This document shows, one piece after another, positions 31,611-44,129 of a DNA stretch of 64,000 bases (its first letter is position 1; every line of letters begins with the position of its first letter). The notes under the pieces were generated by a model. That model worked only from the letters and a program-made list of their open reading frames with translations, was not told the origin of the DNA and ran no database searches. This stretch comes from Chromobotia macracanthus (lineage: Eukaryota; Chordata; Actinopteri; Cypriniformes; Botiidae), in NCBI GenBank assembly GCA_036877525.1, contig JAZGTH010000122.1:436501-500500 (forward strand), in the 5' to 3' direction. A program made the position numbers and the translations under genes.

Positions 31611-33119
31611 TCAGAATGTGATTCCCACTTGTAAATGAACCACATTAAACTGAAAATTCTTGGCCAATTGTATCTGCCTCCTATTTTTCAGGAGGCAGAT
31701 ACACTATGTCAGTTTAAATCTAAATTGAAGACCCAGCTCTTTAATCTAGTCTACACATAGTCCTATGGATTTACTACTCAAATCCCTTAAGGGATTTTCA
31801 AGGTGTCTTAATTAGGTAAACCGGACCCAGGGATACTTCCTATAATAACAGTCCGTCTTTAATTTCCCCAAGGTCCTCTAGTCAGATGGATCCGGACTTT
31901 ATCCAGAATAGATGGTGGGACAGGACAGGTTGGTATGACTCCTGAGACAGATATCGTCGGGTTTTGATGGACTTATTAAACTTACTATTATCTACATACC
32001 TACCTCCAGCCTAGTTAGTTTCTATATTGTTGTTCCCTGCATAGTCACCCCAATGTGATGTTATAGCTACAGATAGTAACATTATGCTTCTGTCGCCATC
32101 TTTGTTGGTAACATTTCTTAGTGCTTGACATAATGTCACAAAATCAGCTCAGACAGATTTAAATAGATGAATAATTATAAATTATTATAATCAACAGGAA
32201 ATGAAACGGTTAATTGCTATTGCAGTTTAAATATGACAGGCCCATAACTCGTGGGCATGGGTAAAGCAATTGCAAATGGAATTTTGTAAAGTTGGCAGGC
32301 ACTGCATGTTTGTGTAAACAAAAATTTGCATTTTAATTGTGTCAATTTCTACCCCCACAAATAGAAAAAGCACATACAATTTGCAATTGCTTTGTGGGTA
32401 TGGGAATATTTTGTATTTTGGGAAAACAGATTTAGAAAATAGAAAACCCATTTAATTTGTAAATTAAAGATTAAATGTTCAATGTTTTTTTCTACAACTA
32501 GAATACCTCATTAATTTGCACAATTGCACATTTTGGCACAAAAGATTGGATGACATTATTGACTTTATTATCATCATAAGCTTTATTGATTTTTATGTGC
32601 CCTATTTGTTTTCTTTATTAAAAATACTTAAGTGTAATTTTTGTTGTTGTAAATGTCCTAATCACCATACTGGATGTGTAGTTTTCAAAGAGTTTAATTA
32701 AACATTCATGTTGTATATTTTGGTTGCATTCGTGAGAATAAAAATGTAACTGGTTGTGTAAACTAGGCACATAATGTCTACATATAAAAACATTGATCAC
32801 TATACCCCCAATTGAATCGAATCAATGATTTTTTTTAGGTATCTGCAAATATTGTATCGCTGCATGAAATAATATCATATTGTATTGTGGGAAAACGTCT
32901 GATTTACACCCCTAGTATAAAACTAGTGTCCCTAATTAATTAATAAAACATCTCACATATATTATTTACAAAAATTCCATGTATTCTGTGTTAAACATGC
33001 TTGACATTTTTTCTGCGTTTTATTTTTTATTATATGTAAAGCTGCTTTAATGTAACGTTGTAAAACATGCTATATAAAATATGTAGCTTTGTAGTTGTGG
33101 CTTGTATAAAACCCTAACC
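31611..33119. other. No gene; L2 tail debris and a strong hairpin
   Basis: Bases 31690-31760 read like another L2 C-terminus (SLNLN, then TQLFNLVYT after shifts). A perfect 14-bp inverted repeat pairs 31669-31682 with 31690-31703. The rest (32000-33119) is AT-rich with nothing recognised. Confidence 0.5.
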
Positions 33120-34054
33120 TTAACCAACCATATACATATATACACACACACACACGCAGGGTTCCATGGCCGACCAAGGCAGAGCCGGAGGGATGAGGGA
33201 GCCCGGTGGAGCTGTTGGACAGACAGGTGACGGTTGAGACGAGGGAGCTAGGAGCCGAAGTGAAGCCGCTGGGTCGATGGACCGAGGCAGAGTCTGGAAC
33301 TCAGAGGCCGGATGCAAAGATGAGGGATCCTCCAGTCCTAACACCGATGGAGATTGGCAGACCCGTGGCAAGCCCACACCACAGATGGTGGGCTGAGGGT
33401 GAGTTGAATGGCTGGCAGGATGCAAAGGCGATAATGGTGAGGGTGACAGGGGAAGTGGAAGTGGGAGGCTGGGTGGGAGTTTGGGCTCGCTAGGGGGTTC
33501 TAGGGTGGTATACGCTGCCCACACACATCAGATGGCAACTCCAAGAAACACCAGGGAAAGGGGAACCTCCTCTGTAGAGGTGGTCAGGCAAACAGAGGAA
33601 TTAGGACAGATAGGAGATTCAGTGCAGACATAAAGATCAGAGTCTAATGGTTGCTCATCTTCTGAGACAAAATCCATTTCAAAATAAATTTCCCAGTTCC
33701 AGTATAAACTCACCCTCAGTGATGATGTAGTGGGTGGGGCTTTCTTCCACACCCTCACGTTGCACTGAATCATCCACCATCGGGTGCGATGTAGACGGCT
33801 CTCGCACCTGGTCGGACGTAATTTGAGGCTCTGGCTCCAGGGCGATCCACAGCTCAGTCACTTCTATTAGCACTGGCTCGATGGTCGCATTGGCTCAGGC
33901 TCTCTGTCCTTGGTGGGCTCGGGCAGGTGCTCCACGTCCAGAGGTGATGGTTGAATCCATAATCAAAAGGAAAAAAAAAGCGGAAAACAAAACGGGGGCT
34001 AACACCGCTACACTTCACTTTTTTGGGGTCGGTTATTCTGTCATGCTCTGACAT
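33120..34054 (-). pseudogene. Pro/Ser-rich broken ORFs, unassigned repeat-like element
   Basis: Consecutive minus-strand frames (34054-33854, 33873-33679, 33773-33528, 33524-33120) encode acidic text (PMVDDSVQREGVEESPTHYI, ITEGEFILELGN) and then a Pro-rich tail (LPPSLPLPLPLSPSPLSPL). Composition and GC content differ sharply from the AT-rich surroundings. The style resembles the acidic/Pro-rich ORFs of high-copy cyprinid elements, but I cannot name a family. It ends in a (CA)n stretch at 33140-33154. Confidence 0.45.
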
Positions 34055-35561
34055 TTATTAAATGTTTTATTAATTTATTGAAGTTCAAAAGTAGTTTGCT
34101 GGTATATTAGAAGATAACAGTATACAACATATACAACATGGCAAATCATTCATACGCTACAGTATGGGAATTAAAAGCATTGAAACATCAAATACTGACT
34201 TCAATTTTTGTCTTTCTTTTATTTGCTACTCTGGATAATTTAACATTATGGTCGTATAATCGGTCAAACTGAAATCAATTGCCTTAAGTGTCAATTCATT
34301 AAATCAATACATAATGATCACATGGTATAAAAGTGAAGCCACAGCACTCTACAGTCTACTGCATGTAGGGAACTACACCAAAAATTGACCCTGGATCAGT
34401 TCACATGTTTGTGTCTAATTCTAATCTTCCAGTGTAAAAACAACAGATCACAGACATGCATGTGAATAATGTGTTGGGATTGTCTGTGTCGGCAGAGCCA
34501 GGTGTTTCTTTACACTGTTCATAACAAATAATCAGGTTGTGCCTCAGTCGCTCATTGGCACGTCTGGAAGCAAGCATAGATTCCTGTTAAACTAAATACG
34601 TGTGCAGTGAACACGTGCATACATCATTATGTCAGGAAGCTTGCACTCAGATGCTGAGGACTGTTTACTGAGAATGTGGAATACAAGTTATAACAATGTA
34701 AATAATTTTTAGTTTTTTGCACAGACTCATCTTTTCTTCACTGTTGTATAACAACAAAGACAATAACTATTTTATAATAAAAGACAACATCTGATATTGT
34801 TTGCATATAACCTACATTTAAATGTATTTAACTGACTTTACATCAGAAAATACTGCTACTAATACACATTTTTATTAGCAGCTACACCCAAACAAATTCC
34901 TTTGGATTGTTTAGATGCTTACATCTAACTGCACCACGTGACTGCATAAGCGCTTATGAATCCGACTATTAATTAACCAAATTTGAACATTCAAAACCCG
35001 TGACTATTACATTAATAGAATAATTTAAGTGTAACTGGAGCCTTACAGCTTTATATTAATTACATTATAAGTCCTTCACACATCAGTCGATCCAAAGTGA
35101 CATATTGACATATTTATCTTACTTTCTCCCATCCGACAGTTTGCACATTTAATATAGCCGAATATAAAGTACATCTTTAACACCTTTAGTGTTTTATGTA
35201 TTCTTTTTTAAGTCGCACCTGTTAAAACAGGACAGAATAAAGAGACTGAGGAAACGAGATGTACGCTCCACATAATCCTCAGTGGTTATGATGGGAGTAG
35301 GCGCAGTACTTTTGTTTTACCCGCGATCTGCCAAAATCCTTCAAAAAAATCATCAGTCCATGTCAAAATAAGAGTTCCTTGCTCATGCAACAGACAACTT
35401 CATTTTCAGTGTAAATGATTACAAGTAAAACAAATCACCAAGTGAACCAAACAATACCATTAAAAACATGAAAACTGCATAAAACATTATACAATTGTGC
35501 GCATAAATTATATGTGCCACATAGATATTGCTCTTTCATGTATGCAACTTATGTCCCCACA
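34055..35561 (-). other. Non-coding; probable ERV 3' LTR start at 35561
   Basis: The right end on the minus strand is TGTGGGGACATAAG, the same start as the LTR at 16978-17278, so an LTR of this family begins here. The LTR then diverges, and I could not find its CA end or an AATAAA signal with confidence. The rest of the stretch shows no gene. Confidence 0.45.
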
Positions 35562-35574
35562 TTCCCCCCTTTAA
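35562..35574 (-). other. Polypurine tract
   Basis: aaaggggggaa on the minus strand stands directly before the LTR start TGTGGGGA. This is the position and composition of a retroviral plus-strand primer. Confidence 0.75.
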
Positions 35575-35689
35575 TCATATAAAACATTTGATTAAATAGA
35601 CTAGTTAAATGCAAAAAAACTTTTACAATCTTTATTAAAACACTCTTTGAAAAGTTTGCATGGGACCAATCTATATTCTTCCCTTCTAT

Positions 35690-36180
35690 GTGATCTTATA
35701 AGAACAGGTCTTCTCTTCATGTACCAGCGTCATTTGAGGGGTGTGTAAAGTTAATTGTTTTGACTAAACAATTACACTCTTATTGTGATGTAATGTACAG
35801 AATGTATTTCCATGTCCAGTTTGTTTTTGTAACCATGCAGACATCTCTGCTTGACGTCCATTACTTTGCTCATCTGCTGCTGTATACAGGAGACAATGCA
35901 TGGTCCAAAAAGACAGAAGAGGAGCAATATAACCAAAACAGGCACAAACATTGAGATCAAACTACCCCAAGGAGGCCATCAAATAACCCCAAGAGGGTCC
36001 ATTCCTTGCCTGTTTTGTTATACAATTATCTCTGCAGATGCAGTGTAACTTCGTCATAACTTTTGAAAAATTTCCATCTGGACCAGTTTCCATGGGGTAT
36101 ATATAGGTACAGCAAGTATCATTGATCATTGTAACTCCCTTATCAGCAAGTAAATAATCTAAAACCATTCCCAGCATTAG
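35690..36180 (-). pseudogene. Second ERV env TM remnant
   Basis: A near copy of 8379-9060 in the same strand orientation. It shows the LDYLLADKGV segment and Cys-Cys pair at about 36110-36160, then METGPDGNFSKVMTKLH, and the anchor (MISMFVPVLVILLLFCLFG) at 35960-35900. Frames shift around 36020. Unlike the first copy it is followed by a recognisable polypurine tract and LTR start. No pol or gag lies upstream, so it is a partial provirus. Confidence 0.8.
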
Positions 36181-36599
36181 TCATAAAAAGCTAAGTAAAG
36201 CATTAGTCTTCCCAATGCTTGTAAAGACTGAAAAATGAAAAAAGAAATCCATCACATTATTGCGATGTAATGTAAAAGCACAGTGCTTTTGGGCAGCCCG
36301 AGCTATGGCTGTGGACATTGTGGCTGTACTGGAGCAGGGACAATTTTCAGGCTGAACTGGAGCTTGGGTCGGTTTGTCATATGATGAATCCATACTGGAG
36401 CAGGCATAATCTGAAACTACCCCAGGGACTGATATCCCGAGATAAAAACCCAGAACAGAGAATAATTAGTGTAGCTGCTGTTCATAAAGTTAATAGCATA
36501 AGAAACTGTTTGTTTTTATCTGAGGTAAAATGGAAATACAAGGTGATGAGATGCATTATGAGAATGCTTGGCTTTAATATAGATTTGAACTGCTAGAGT

Positions 36600-37080
36600 G
36601 TGTCTGAGCCCCGAACAGCATCAGAACTATTGCTGTTCGGGACTATTCTTGTCAAGATCCAAATGCGGTTAACAGTCTTTATTAAGACAGAGAGTTCAAC
36701 ACAGAAGTAATGCGAACAGAGGCAGATGCAGGGCGGCTTCGGCGCAGGCAGGGAGGAAGAGAGCGGAGCAGGAGGGTGGCTGGGCGGCACTGCAGGGTCC
36801 AGGGAGGGAGAGAGATGGTGACAACAACTGGAGAGGCGATCTGCAAAATAGGATAGGGCAACAAGGAAAAGAGAATACGACAAGGTTTTGAGTGACATGA
36901 CGTGACGGGACAGGACAGGACAGGCAAAACGAGAGGGGTAGATAAAGGGGAAGAAATCAATGGGGAAAAGGTGCCGGGGATAATAATAACTTGGCTTGTA
37001 GTGTGAGAGAAGGTCAGTTGTTAAATGAACACAATGGTAGCTGTCAGACAAGTAGGATTGAAACCACTGTCTGTCCTTGA
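36600..37080 (-). other. Unassigned LTR- or MITE-like segment
   Basis: GC-richer than its neighbours. A perfect 11-bp inverted repeat pairs 36610-36620 (cccgaacagca) with 36631-36641. On the minus strand gtcttaataaagactgtt near 36675 contains AATAAA, as in an LTR R region. No coding potential was recognised and no second copy was found. Confidence 0.4.
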
Positions 37081-38840
37081 ATGCCAATGTTATTTTATAG
37101 TCAATCTATCAGCACAACATGGTCTATATTGTCAAATGCCACACTAATATTAAGTAAAACTAACAACGAGATGCAACCTTTGGTCTGCTGCTAGAAGTAA
37201 ATCATTAATAATTTTGACTAGTGCAGTTTCTGTGTTATGATGTGGTTTGAAACCTGGCTGTAATTTTTCATAAATATTGCTTCTGTGTAAAAAAGGCACA
37301 CAGTTGCATGGATACAACCTTTTCTAATATTTTAGAAATAAATGGAAATTTAAAAATAGTCAATAGTTTGGCAGTTCATTTGAATGTAGATGCAGTTTCT
37401 TTGTATAACTAAAATCTAATAACTGCTAACTTGAAGGGTCTTAGGACATGACCTAGAGATAGAGAGGAGTTATTGATATTGAGAAGAACCTCCTCAGCTA
37501 ACAGCTCTATAAGTAGTTTAGTTAGTATGGGGTCTAATAAACATGTTGTTGGTTTGAATGCAATGATAAGTTTAATCAGTTCTTTCTGGCCTATAGCTGT
37601 GAAGCATTGCCGCTGTTGTTGACGGGCTGTTTCTAATAAGGGTGAATCATCAGATATAGTCACAGGTTTTTCTCTGAGGAAATGCTCATGAAGCCATTAC
37701 CACTAAAGTTTAATGGCACATTATCTTCAGGTAGTGTTTGTTTATTAGTTAATCTGGCAACTGTATTAAAAAAACCTAGGATTGCTTTTATATGTTTCTA
37801 TTTGTGTGCTAAGATTAGCCCTTGATGCTTTTAGAGCCTTTTTATAGCGGGACATACTGTTTTTTCGGAAAATCTAAAAAACCTCCAGATTCTGTTTATT
37901 CCATTTCTGCTCAAGGTTGCGAGTTTCTCACTTTAGAGTGAGAGTTGTACTATTGTACCTGAAACAGTTATTAACTCATCAGCGTCTCTATTTAAGTTCT
38001 CCCTTTTCCCATTATCTTTTGTCGGTTATTGTTTCTGTATACACGTATGTTTCCATTCCTGTGTGTGATTCTGTGCCTGGTGGATTATAATAAAGATTCT
38101 GTGTGGATATTCCTTGTTCTGCTCCTTCATCCGTGTTTCCATGTTCCTGTCAGCTCATACGTATGTTACAGTACCATGGGACAGTACTTTTCTTGTTGAC
38201 TGTTTTTAATTTGATGGGTGCTACAGTATCAAGAGTACTGGTGGAGATAGAGTCCCTGCTGATAGTCTTTTTATGTAGATCTTTAGCAGTAGGTGTGCTG
38301 AGCATTTGTGAATCTGTTCTAGGTGGTTGGGGTAGTTGTTCTGTCCTTTCCATAGTGTGGAGCAATAGGGCTAACATCAGCGGTCTTTATTATCCATGAA
38401 ATAAGATGATAATCCGAGATCTCTGATCTAGTTTCACTGATCTAGTGTGTAATTAAAGCGATGAGCAGGCCAATATTGTTCTGCGTGACTTCGAAAATTT
38501 TTTATCCCTGAATGCAGTTCCAAGTGCATTATTTGCATCATCTACATGAATATAAAAATCTCCAATAATCAGTGCTTTGTCAACCATCACTGCCAGGTCA
38601 GTGAGAAAATCTGCAGACTCATTAGGAAAGTTAGCATTGGGCCCTGGAGGCCTATACACAGTAGCCAGTGCAAGATAATGCATAGATTTGTTCCTTATGT
38701 CTGGTACGATACACTGAGCACAAGAAATTCAAAAGAAGTGAACCTAGGTCCTGTTGTCTGAAAAACCTAAAAAATATCTGTCCTGGACTAGACCTCTGTC
38801 AAAAATGCTCTGAATACGGTCAGTCATTTAAATGAAACAC
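37080..38840 (-). pseudogene. L2-type LINE remnant with a small LTR-like insert
   Basis: The minus-strand frame at 38683-38453 reads ALATVYRPPGPNANFPNESA and KALIIGDFYIHVDD, the end of the APE endonuclease. At 37663-37409 it reads ELIKLIIAFKPTTCLLDPIL and NSSLSLGHVLRPFKLAVI, the start of RT. Further 3' parts (37300-37080) hold the region of the QSGFRPHHSTETA block and VDHDIL-like text in broken frames. About 37955-38169 is foreign plus-strand sequence (TATTTAAG, AATAAAG, ending gttaca) resembling the 3' part of an LTR. Confidence 0.75.
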
Positions 38841-39539
38841 TTATTCCGCTAGCACACTAGCAGTTAATAATAGGTTAATCATAAAACCTATGATACAACC
38901 CAGAATGTACCCCACCTAAATTTATAGTCAGGAAAAAAAAATTTTTTTCACCACCATGCCCCTTTAGCGGCTCAGTACAAACATACATACATAATGTAAC
39001 AATTAAAATGCTCTCATCATGATTGGAAATACCTGTAAATAATTTTCCCAATTAGAACATTGCTCATTGTAAAATGTTCTTAACATCCCTAATATTAATG
39101 TTAAACTAGATAGTAAAGTTTGAGGACAAACTTTATGTTGGCTTGACAAAGCCCGGCCTGAAAAGTGTATATTGGTTTAAAATACTTAAGGTCTGACGTT
39201 CTCTAACACAATGGTAACAAATGTAACATGTTTTAGTATACATGAAGATAACACATTTTAACATTAATAGATAGCATGATACAAGCACATTTTAGCATAA
39301 CACTAAAACATTTTATGTTCTATGACATGATAGTAGCATATTTGCATGATAATATTTACTATGATATGACATGATAGTAGCATATTTCAACATGATGTTT
39401 TATAATGAATCTAGCATTCAATAGCATTATGTTAGCATGTTTTATCATTAATTAACATTATACTAGCACTGCCTTTATTGCCCAAAAAGTCATTGTTAAT
39501 CATTAGCTAAAAGTGATAAACGTTTTGACTGTCCCACTT
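38841..39539. repeat. Dispersed AT-rich repeat with agcat/tagcat motifs
   Basis: 39118-39240 matches 56270-56460 (shared tatgttggcttga, aaagcc, ggtttaaaatact, gtctgac, ttctctaacac, acatgttttagtata). It is followed by loose repeats of tgatagtagcatattt and tagcatgtttta. Non-coding, family unknown. Confidence 0.65.
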
Positions 39540-39611
39540 GAACAGTAAGGGTCTTTAATAAAAACCTTATCTCCACCCTGGACTCCTCGTCTCTTCATTC
39601 ATGATCTAACA
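39540..39611 (+). mobile_element. ERV LTR 3' end fragment
   Basis: ctttaataaaaaccttatctc, cctcgtctcttcattcatga and tctaaca correspond to the R-U5 end of the LTR at 16978-17278, in the opposite orientation. The CA end is at 39610-39611. The upstream part of the LTR is not recognisable. Confidence 0.7.
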
Positions 39612-42288
39612 GTAGATTATGCAATGGTGGCAGCCAGACAGTACAAATGTTTAAAAAAGAGTTTTTATTAAAAACTATAAATGTTATTTAAATATTTAGT
39701 TAAGTTGTGTGTTGTTAATGACGTATACAGCCTACTGTTGTTTGGTTGCATTTATTAGGTGATCTGAGGCAAAGCTTCAGACTGCATAGTCTGCACAGAG
39801 AAGATTAATTAAACTGGGGCCAAGGGGGCAGTAATTTCCCAAAAATTCAGTCAGTGTGGCTTGAAGGTAAGGAGGAATTTGTCCTGCTGTCATTCTTTGT
39901 AATCTTCTTAAATTTGCATCCCTGTGTCCTTTTTCTCTTGTTTTAGGTTAGTTTTTAGAACATGGGCCTGATAGGGATGGTTACTCTCCTGCAGACCATA
40001 AAAAAACAAAGGGCATGCAGACAAATGTATTATTAACAGCTTAGATGCTTTAAAGAGAAGAAAAAGAGTTTATTGGAGTACAGCTGGTATCTAGTAACTG
40101 GTAAATTCTTTATTTATTGTATTTACAGTATTTTTAACACAATTATTTACAACAAAAAGCAGCAGAATAACAAAATATTAACAGTAGTAAAAACAATATG
40201 TGAGAACTAAAATAGAAAACAATCTTTATTTACAGAATACAGAATAAATTTTACTGTCCCAATACTAGACATATTTTTAGGCGGCAGGACACTATCAGCG
40301 GTGCAGGAAATCCCTGGTGATGCTACTGGAGCTGGATGGGCTGCCACAATAAAGACCCTGATACCCTGTCAGTGGGACATCATCTCTACAGAGTTGTCAT
40401 AGTCACATCAGATTCACAGTCTCTCACTCAACAAACCAATTCAACCAATTCAGCCACAGTTACTACATAAGGAACACACAGACCATCAGTTAGTGTCTGG
40501 CCTTGTCTGAAGCTGGGACTGGTTACCTGGGTTACTTACCTTGATCTATGTCCTCCAGTTTCTTGTTGCCAATCCAACTTGTCATCCTGTATCCTCAAGC
40601 CATCAGCCCTTGTCCTCTTAGTTAAACTTCCAATCATCTCTGCCGCTACAATACTGCTCTGGTACTCCTGTTCCTCACTTCTATGTGTGTGCTCCATCAT
40701 CCTGCAAGAAAGGACTTGGTTATTGTTGTATGGTTGCTATCTGTTGTTTGAAGTTGTCAGTCTATTAATTAATTAATTAATAATCACCTGCTCTGTGTTC
40801 CTACCTCAGTAAACGTATCTGTTATGTTTCATTGTATCAACCGTTGTTTCATTGTCTGGGTCATTCTATGACGAGTGTTTAGATGCATGTTTCCACTGTC
40901 CACCACATCATCGTTCGGGTTTAGTGATAGGATCATGATGCTCTTGATGTTTTGTGTCAGAGCAAGTTGTTTGGATCCTAATTCTCAGTTCTTGTATTGG
41001 GTTAATTTGGTGTGAGGTCTCCTGTGCTCCATGTGTTATGTTCTTATGTGTTATGTTTCTCACCTGTTTAATGCCCTTGGGTGCTTCTCAATACTCAAAA
41101 CTGCTTGTCCTCCAGCCCATGACCCATAAACTGATCGAAGTCACCCATCTTAAAGGACATCCCAGTTGTCTAATTGCACCTTGAAGAGGCATGGAACAAG
41201 AATTAAGGAAGCTTCCTGAGGAGGAATGAGCGAGGGAACATTGGTGTAATCTATGCAGAAGTGTTTTTGTCTCTACCTACAGTTCTTGCACTAAGACACA
41301 AGGAAAGGAACAGAGGACACACAAATAAGAAGTGAGAAGCATCCCTTGTGTTTGCAATTTGATGTGGTTGTTTTACTCATGTGTGTTCCTGCAACATTTC
41401 TGGGTTCTTGCCTCCTGATACCCATGTTTAGGCTGTAAAGCCACAGGCCCATTGGCCCATTTGGGTCAATATTTAATTACAATAAACTTCAAGAGCAAAC
41501 AACAACTTCCTCATCATTTTTTCTTACATTGATGAGCCACACAGCCACAAGAGTTTTCAGAAAAAATAGGGGAAGATGTATGAAAGACTTTTCTTTTAAG
41601 CAATTTTTGTTTTAGGGAATCCCCTTGTTTAAAAAAAATGTAGAAAGAAAATTTTAAGGACAAAAAGAATTTTGTTTATGTAGTACTATTCTGTACAATT
41701 CTGCTTAGGATTCTAATAAAATTTAATCAGCCCATGTTGTGACAGTGTTGTATTGGAATTGTTATTTCTAAAGCAATTGAAGCAAAGTGCTTAAGTTTAT
41801 AAGTTTCTAAAGTAACTGAAGCTTGGTGTTGGATTGTTATAATTCTGTTAAGATTCTGAAGTAATTGAATTAACCTGATGCAGTGTGGTGGCAGAATTAC
41901 ATCAGAAGAGTTTTTAAAGTAACTAAAACTTGTTGTAGTGTAGAGAACCTGACACACCTTGGCTCTGTGACGTTTAATACAATAACTCAAAGCAGTGTGG
42001 TTTTGCTCGACGCACTTTAGCAGTGTTTTAAACTTAATATTTATTGTTTAAACCCAAAGTACTGTGGCTAGATAGTTTCAAAATATAACACAAAACCCTG
42101 ACATATTGTGGTTTTGTCCTACGTACCATGACAGTGTTACATTTTAGCTGTAAAAAGTGGTACCACAGCAGAGAATTTCATATTTACAATGGACAGTTAG
42201 TAGTATAAATACCAGTAATATTATATTGCTTGAAGTTGTTGATATTTTTTATTTGCTGTTTCTTATTAATTATTTCAGACCACACACG
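39612..42288. other. No gene; scattered repeat fragments
   Basis: 40920-41180 resembles part of the solo LTR at 23789-24422 (gagcaagttgtttggatcct). 41700-42170 has loosely repeated gtaact(g/a)aa and cagtg(t/c)gg motifs. Nothing coding was recognised on either strand. Confidence 0.45.
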
Positions 42289-42293
42289 CCTAC

Positions 42294-42760
42294 TGTAACG
42301 ATGGGGCAGAGACATTAGGATCCATGTGCAGCACTTTATTAAAGGGTAAACAGACAGGCAGAGTCAAACACCAGTAGACAGGACTTACAAGGGCTAGACA
42401 AGACAGCATCGTGAAACAGACAAGGGTTGAGGCAGGCGGCAAAACAATCACAATCCAGAGAACAGGCAAGAATCAGGGCAGTCAGCAAAACAGTCAAAAA
42501 CGATAAACAATCCAATCAAACACAGGTAAATGAGATAACAGGGAAAATTGTTCAGAAATGATCACCTAGGCAAATCAAGACTTTGCAAAGTCACAGAGTT
42601 CAGGGTAGGTTTATATATGGCAGATAATTAGGATCAGGTGAGAGTAATCAGTCCCAGGAATGCGGCCTTATGGCAATTGGAGTCCAGAACAAACTAGTAC
42701 TCAGGAGAGGGCTCTCTCTGGTGGTTCGGAGGAGGCAGTACAGGAGCCTCCATTGTAACA
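42294..42760 (-). mobile_element. Solo LTR, 467 bp, with 5-bp target duplication
   Basis: TGTAACG at 42294 and TTGTAACA ending at 42760 are flanked on both sides by cctac (42289-42293 and 42761-42765). On the minus strand it has a TATA box (atatataaac, about 42610) and AATAAA (near 42336) followed by gtgctgcacatggatcc. Related copies lie at 9064-9820 and at 47400-51055. Confidence 0.92.
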
Positions 42761-43295
42761 CCTACAGTTACACCACATATCATTATTGTGAAGATAATGC
42801 CAAGCAAAGCCCTGTGGTCTGGCAGTGATATTCATTGTGCTGATCATATGCTTAACAGTCTTTTGATTAAAGAGTCTCTTCTCATTCATGCCTCCTGTGT
42901 CCTGACCGACACAAAATATGGTCCTTTGAGAAAGTTATTGTGTTTACACTGGACAAGAATGCATAAATACAAGTCTCAAGGTGCACATCCTAAATGTTCC
43001 GTCCCTCATCCAGCCTACTTAGAAGATTTTTAAGTCCAGTATCCATATCAACCTGGGGCTTCTTTGACAGCACAGCAGCCACATGGGCAAGAAGAGTAAT
43101 GGCGTAGTCACAGAAGGATGGCTCACCAGCAGGATTTCAGCCATTATAATTCAGATGAGGGATCTGGTAGGAAAACACCTGAATTGTTAGAAGTAAGGAG
43201 CCCAAAAACAGAGTCCTGGTATCTCATTTAAAAACCAGTGGAGTGAGAGAGATGAGTGTTCTCCACATTCCCTACCTTGGGAATCCAGAGAATGA

Positions 43296-44060
43296 TTGCA
43301 CGACCTTAAAAGAGAGAAGAGAAAGCTTCAACAAGCACAGCAATCAATGAAGGAGGAAATTAGACAAATGTTAGAAGTCCAGAAAAGTATGCAAAAGATG
43401 CTGATGGAAAACCAGCCAAGTCCAGTTCATCCATTTCCCTCATCATCTAAAATTAATAGAAGCATGCCTTATAGCAGACTCATTCCTGAACTCACCTACC
43501 CCATATACAGACACTATGGAGCCATTAATTAATACATATGAACATCCTGATCAACTGGCGCTGAACAAGATTACAGCTGTTACGGACTCCCTAGATATCC
43601 AGCCTGGTGATACGAGGAGCTTTGAGTCCTTTGCAGTCCAAGTCCAAGCACTGATAGGCCTCCTTAAGACTCTGGGCACAGAGGGAGAAGTTGAACTACA
43701 CTGCGGTTCCCATGTAGCATGACTTCTCACTAAATGACCTCTTGTGCTACTTGCAGCCTTTAGAAGGAGCATAAGCAATGAACCTAGTGCTGTGTACACA
43801 CACAGCCAGCTTCAGCTCAGACAGTACAACAACTGGCAAAGAAATTTAAGAAGAGCAATGCTTTCTGTCCATATTGCGATAACAGAGATCATTATCTGAG
43901 CCAATGGTCCTAATTCCAAGCACTTACTAAATACCAAATCACAGATTGGATAAAGACAAACAACAGATGCTGGAGGTGTGCACGCTGTCATAGATCGGTG
44001 CAGTGTACCCTGAAGAAGCCTTGCCACATATGCAACAGCAAGCACTTACAGACCCTTCAC
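43296..44060 (+). pseudogene. BEL/Pao gag with zinc knuckles
   Basis: An N-terminal Lys/Glu-rich coiled coil (LKREKRKLQQAQQSMKEEIR) runs from 43305. A shift then leads to LDIQPGDTRSFESFAVQVQA near 43590-43660 and LLKTLGTEGEVEL. After 43720 the frame is lost until CWRCARCHRSVQC and CHICNSKHLQTLH at 43970-44060, the Cys/His motif pair typical of this family. Confidence 0.8.
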
Positions 44061-44129
44061 AATGTTAATACTAAAACAACAAGTGAGGGCACATGTCTGT
44101 TGAGTGCTACCACTAAACCAATATATCTG

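Noticed and set aside
33206..33493. Plus-strand 95-residue frame with Gly/Glu/Arg composition
   Set aside because: It is the antisense shadow of the Pro/Ser-rich minus-strand frames.
36593..37087. 164-residue minus-strand frame rich in Ser, Leu and Pro
   Set aside because: No recognised domain; the block has LTR-like features and low-complexity purine runs on the other strand, so I treat the frame as chance.
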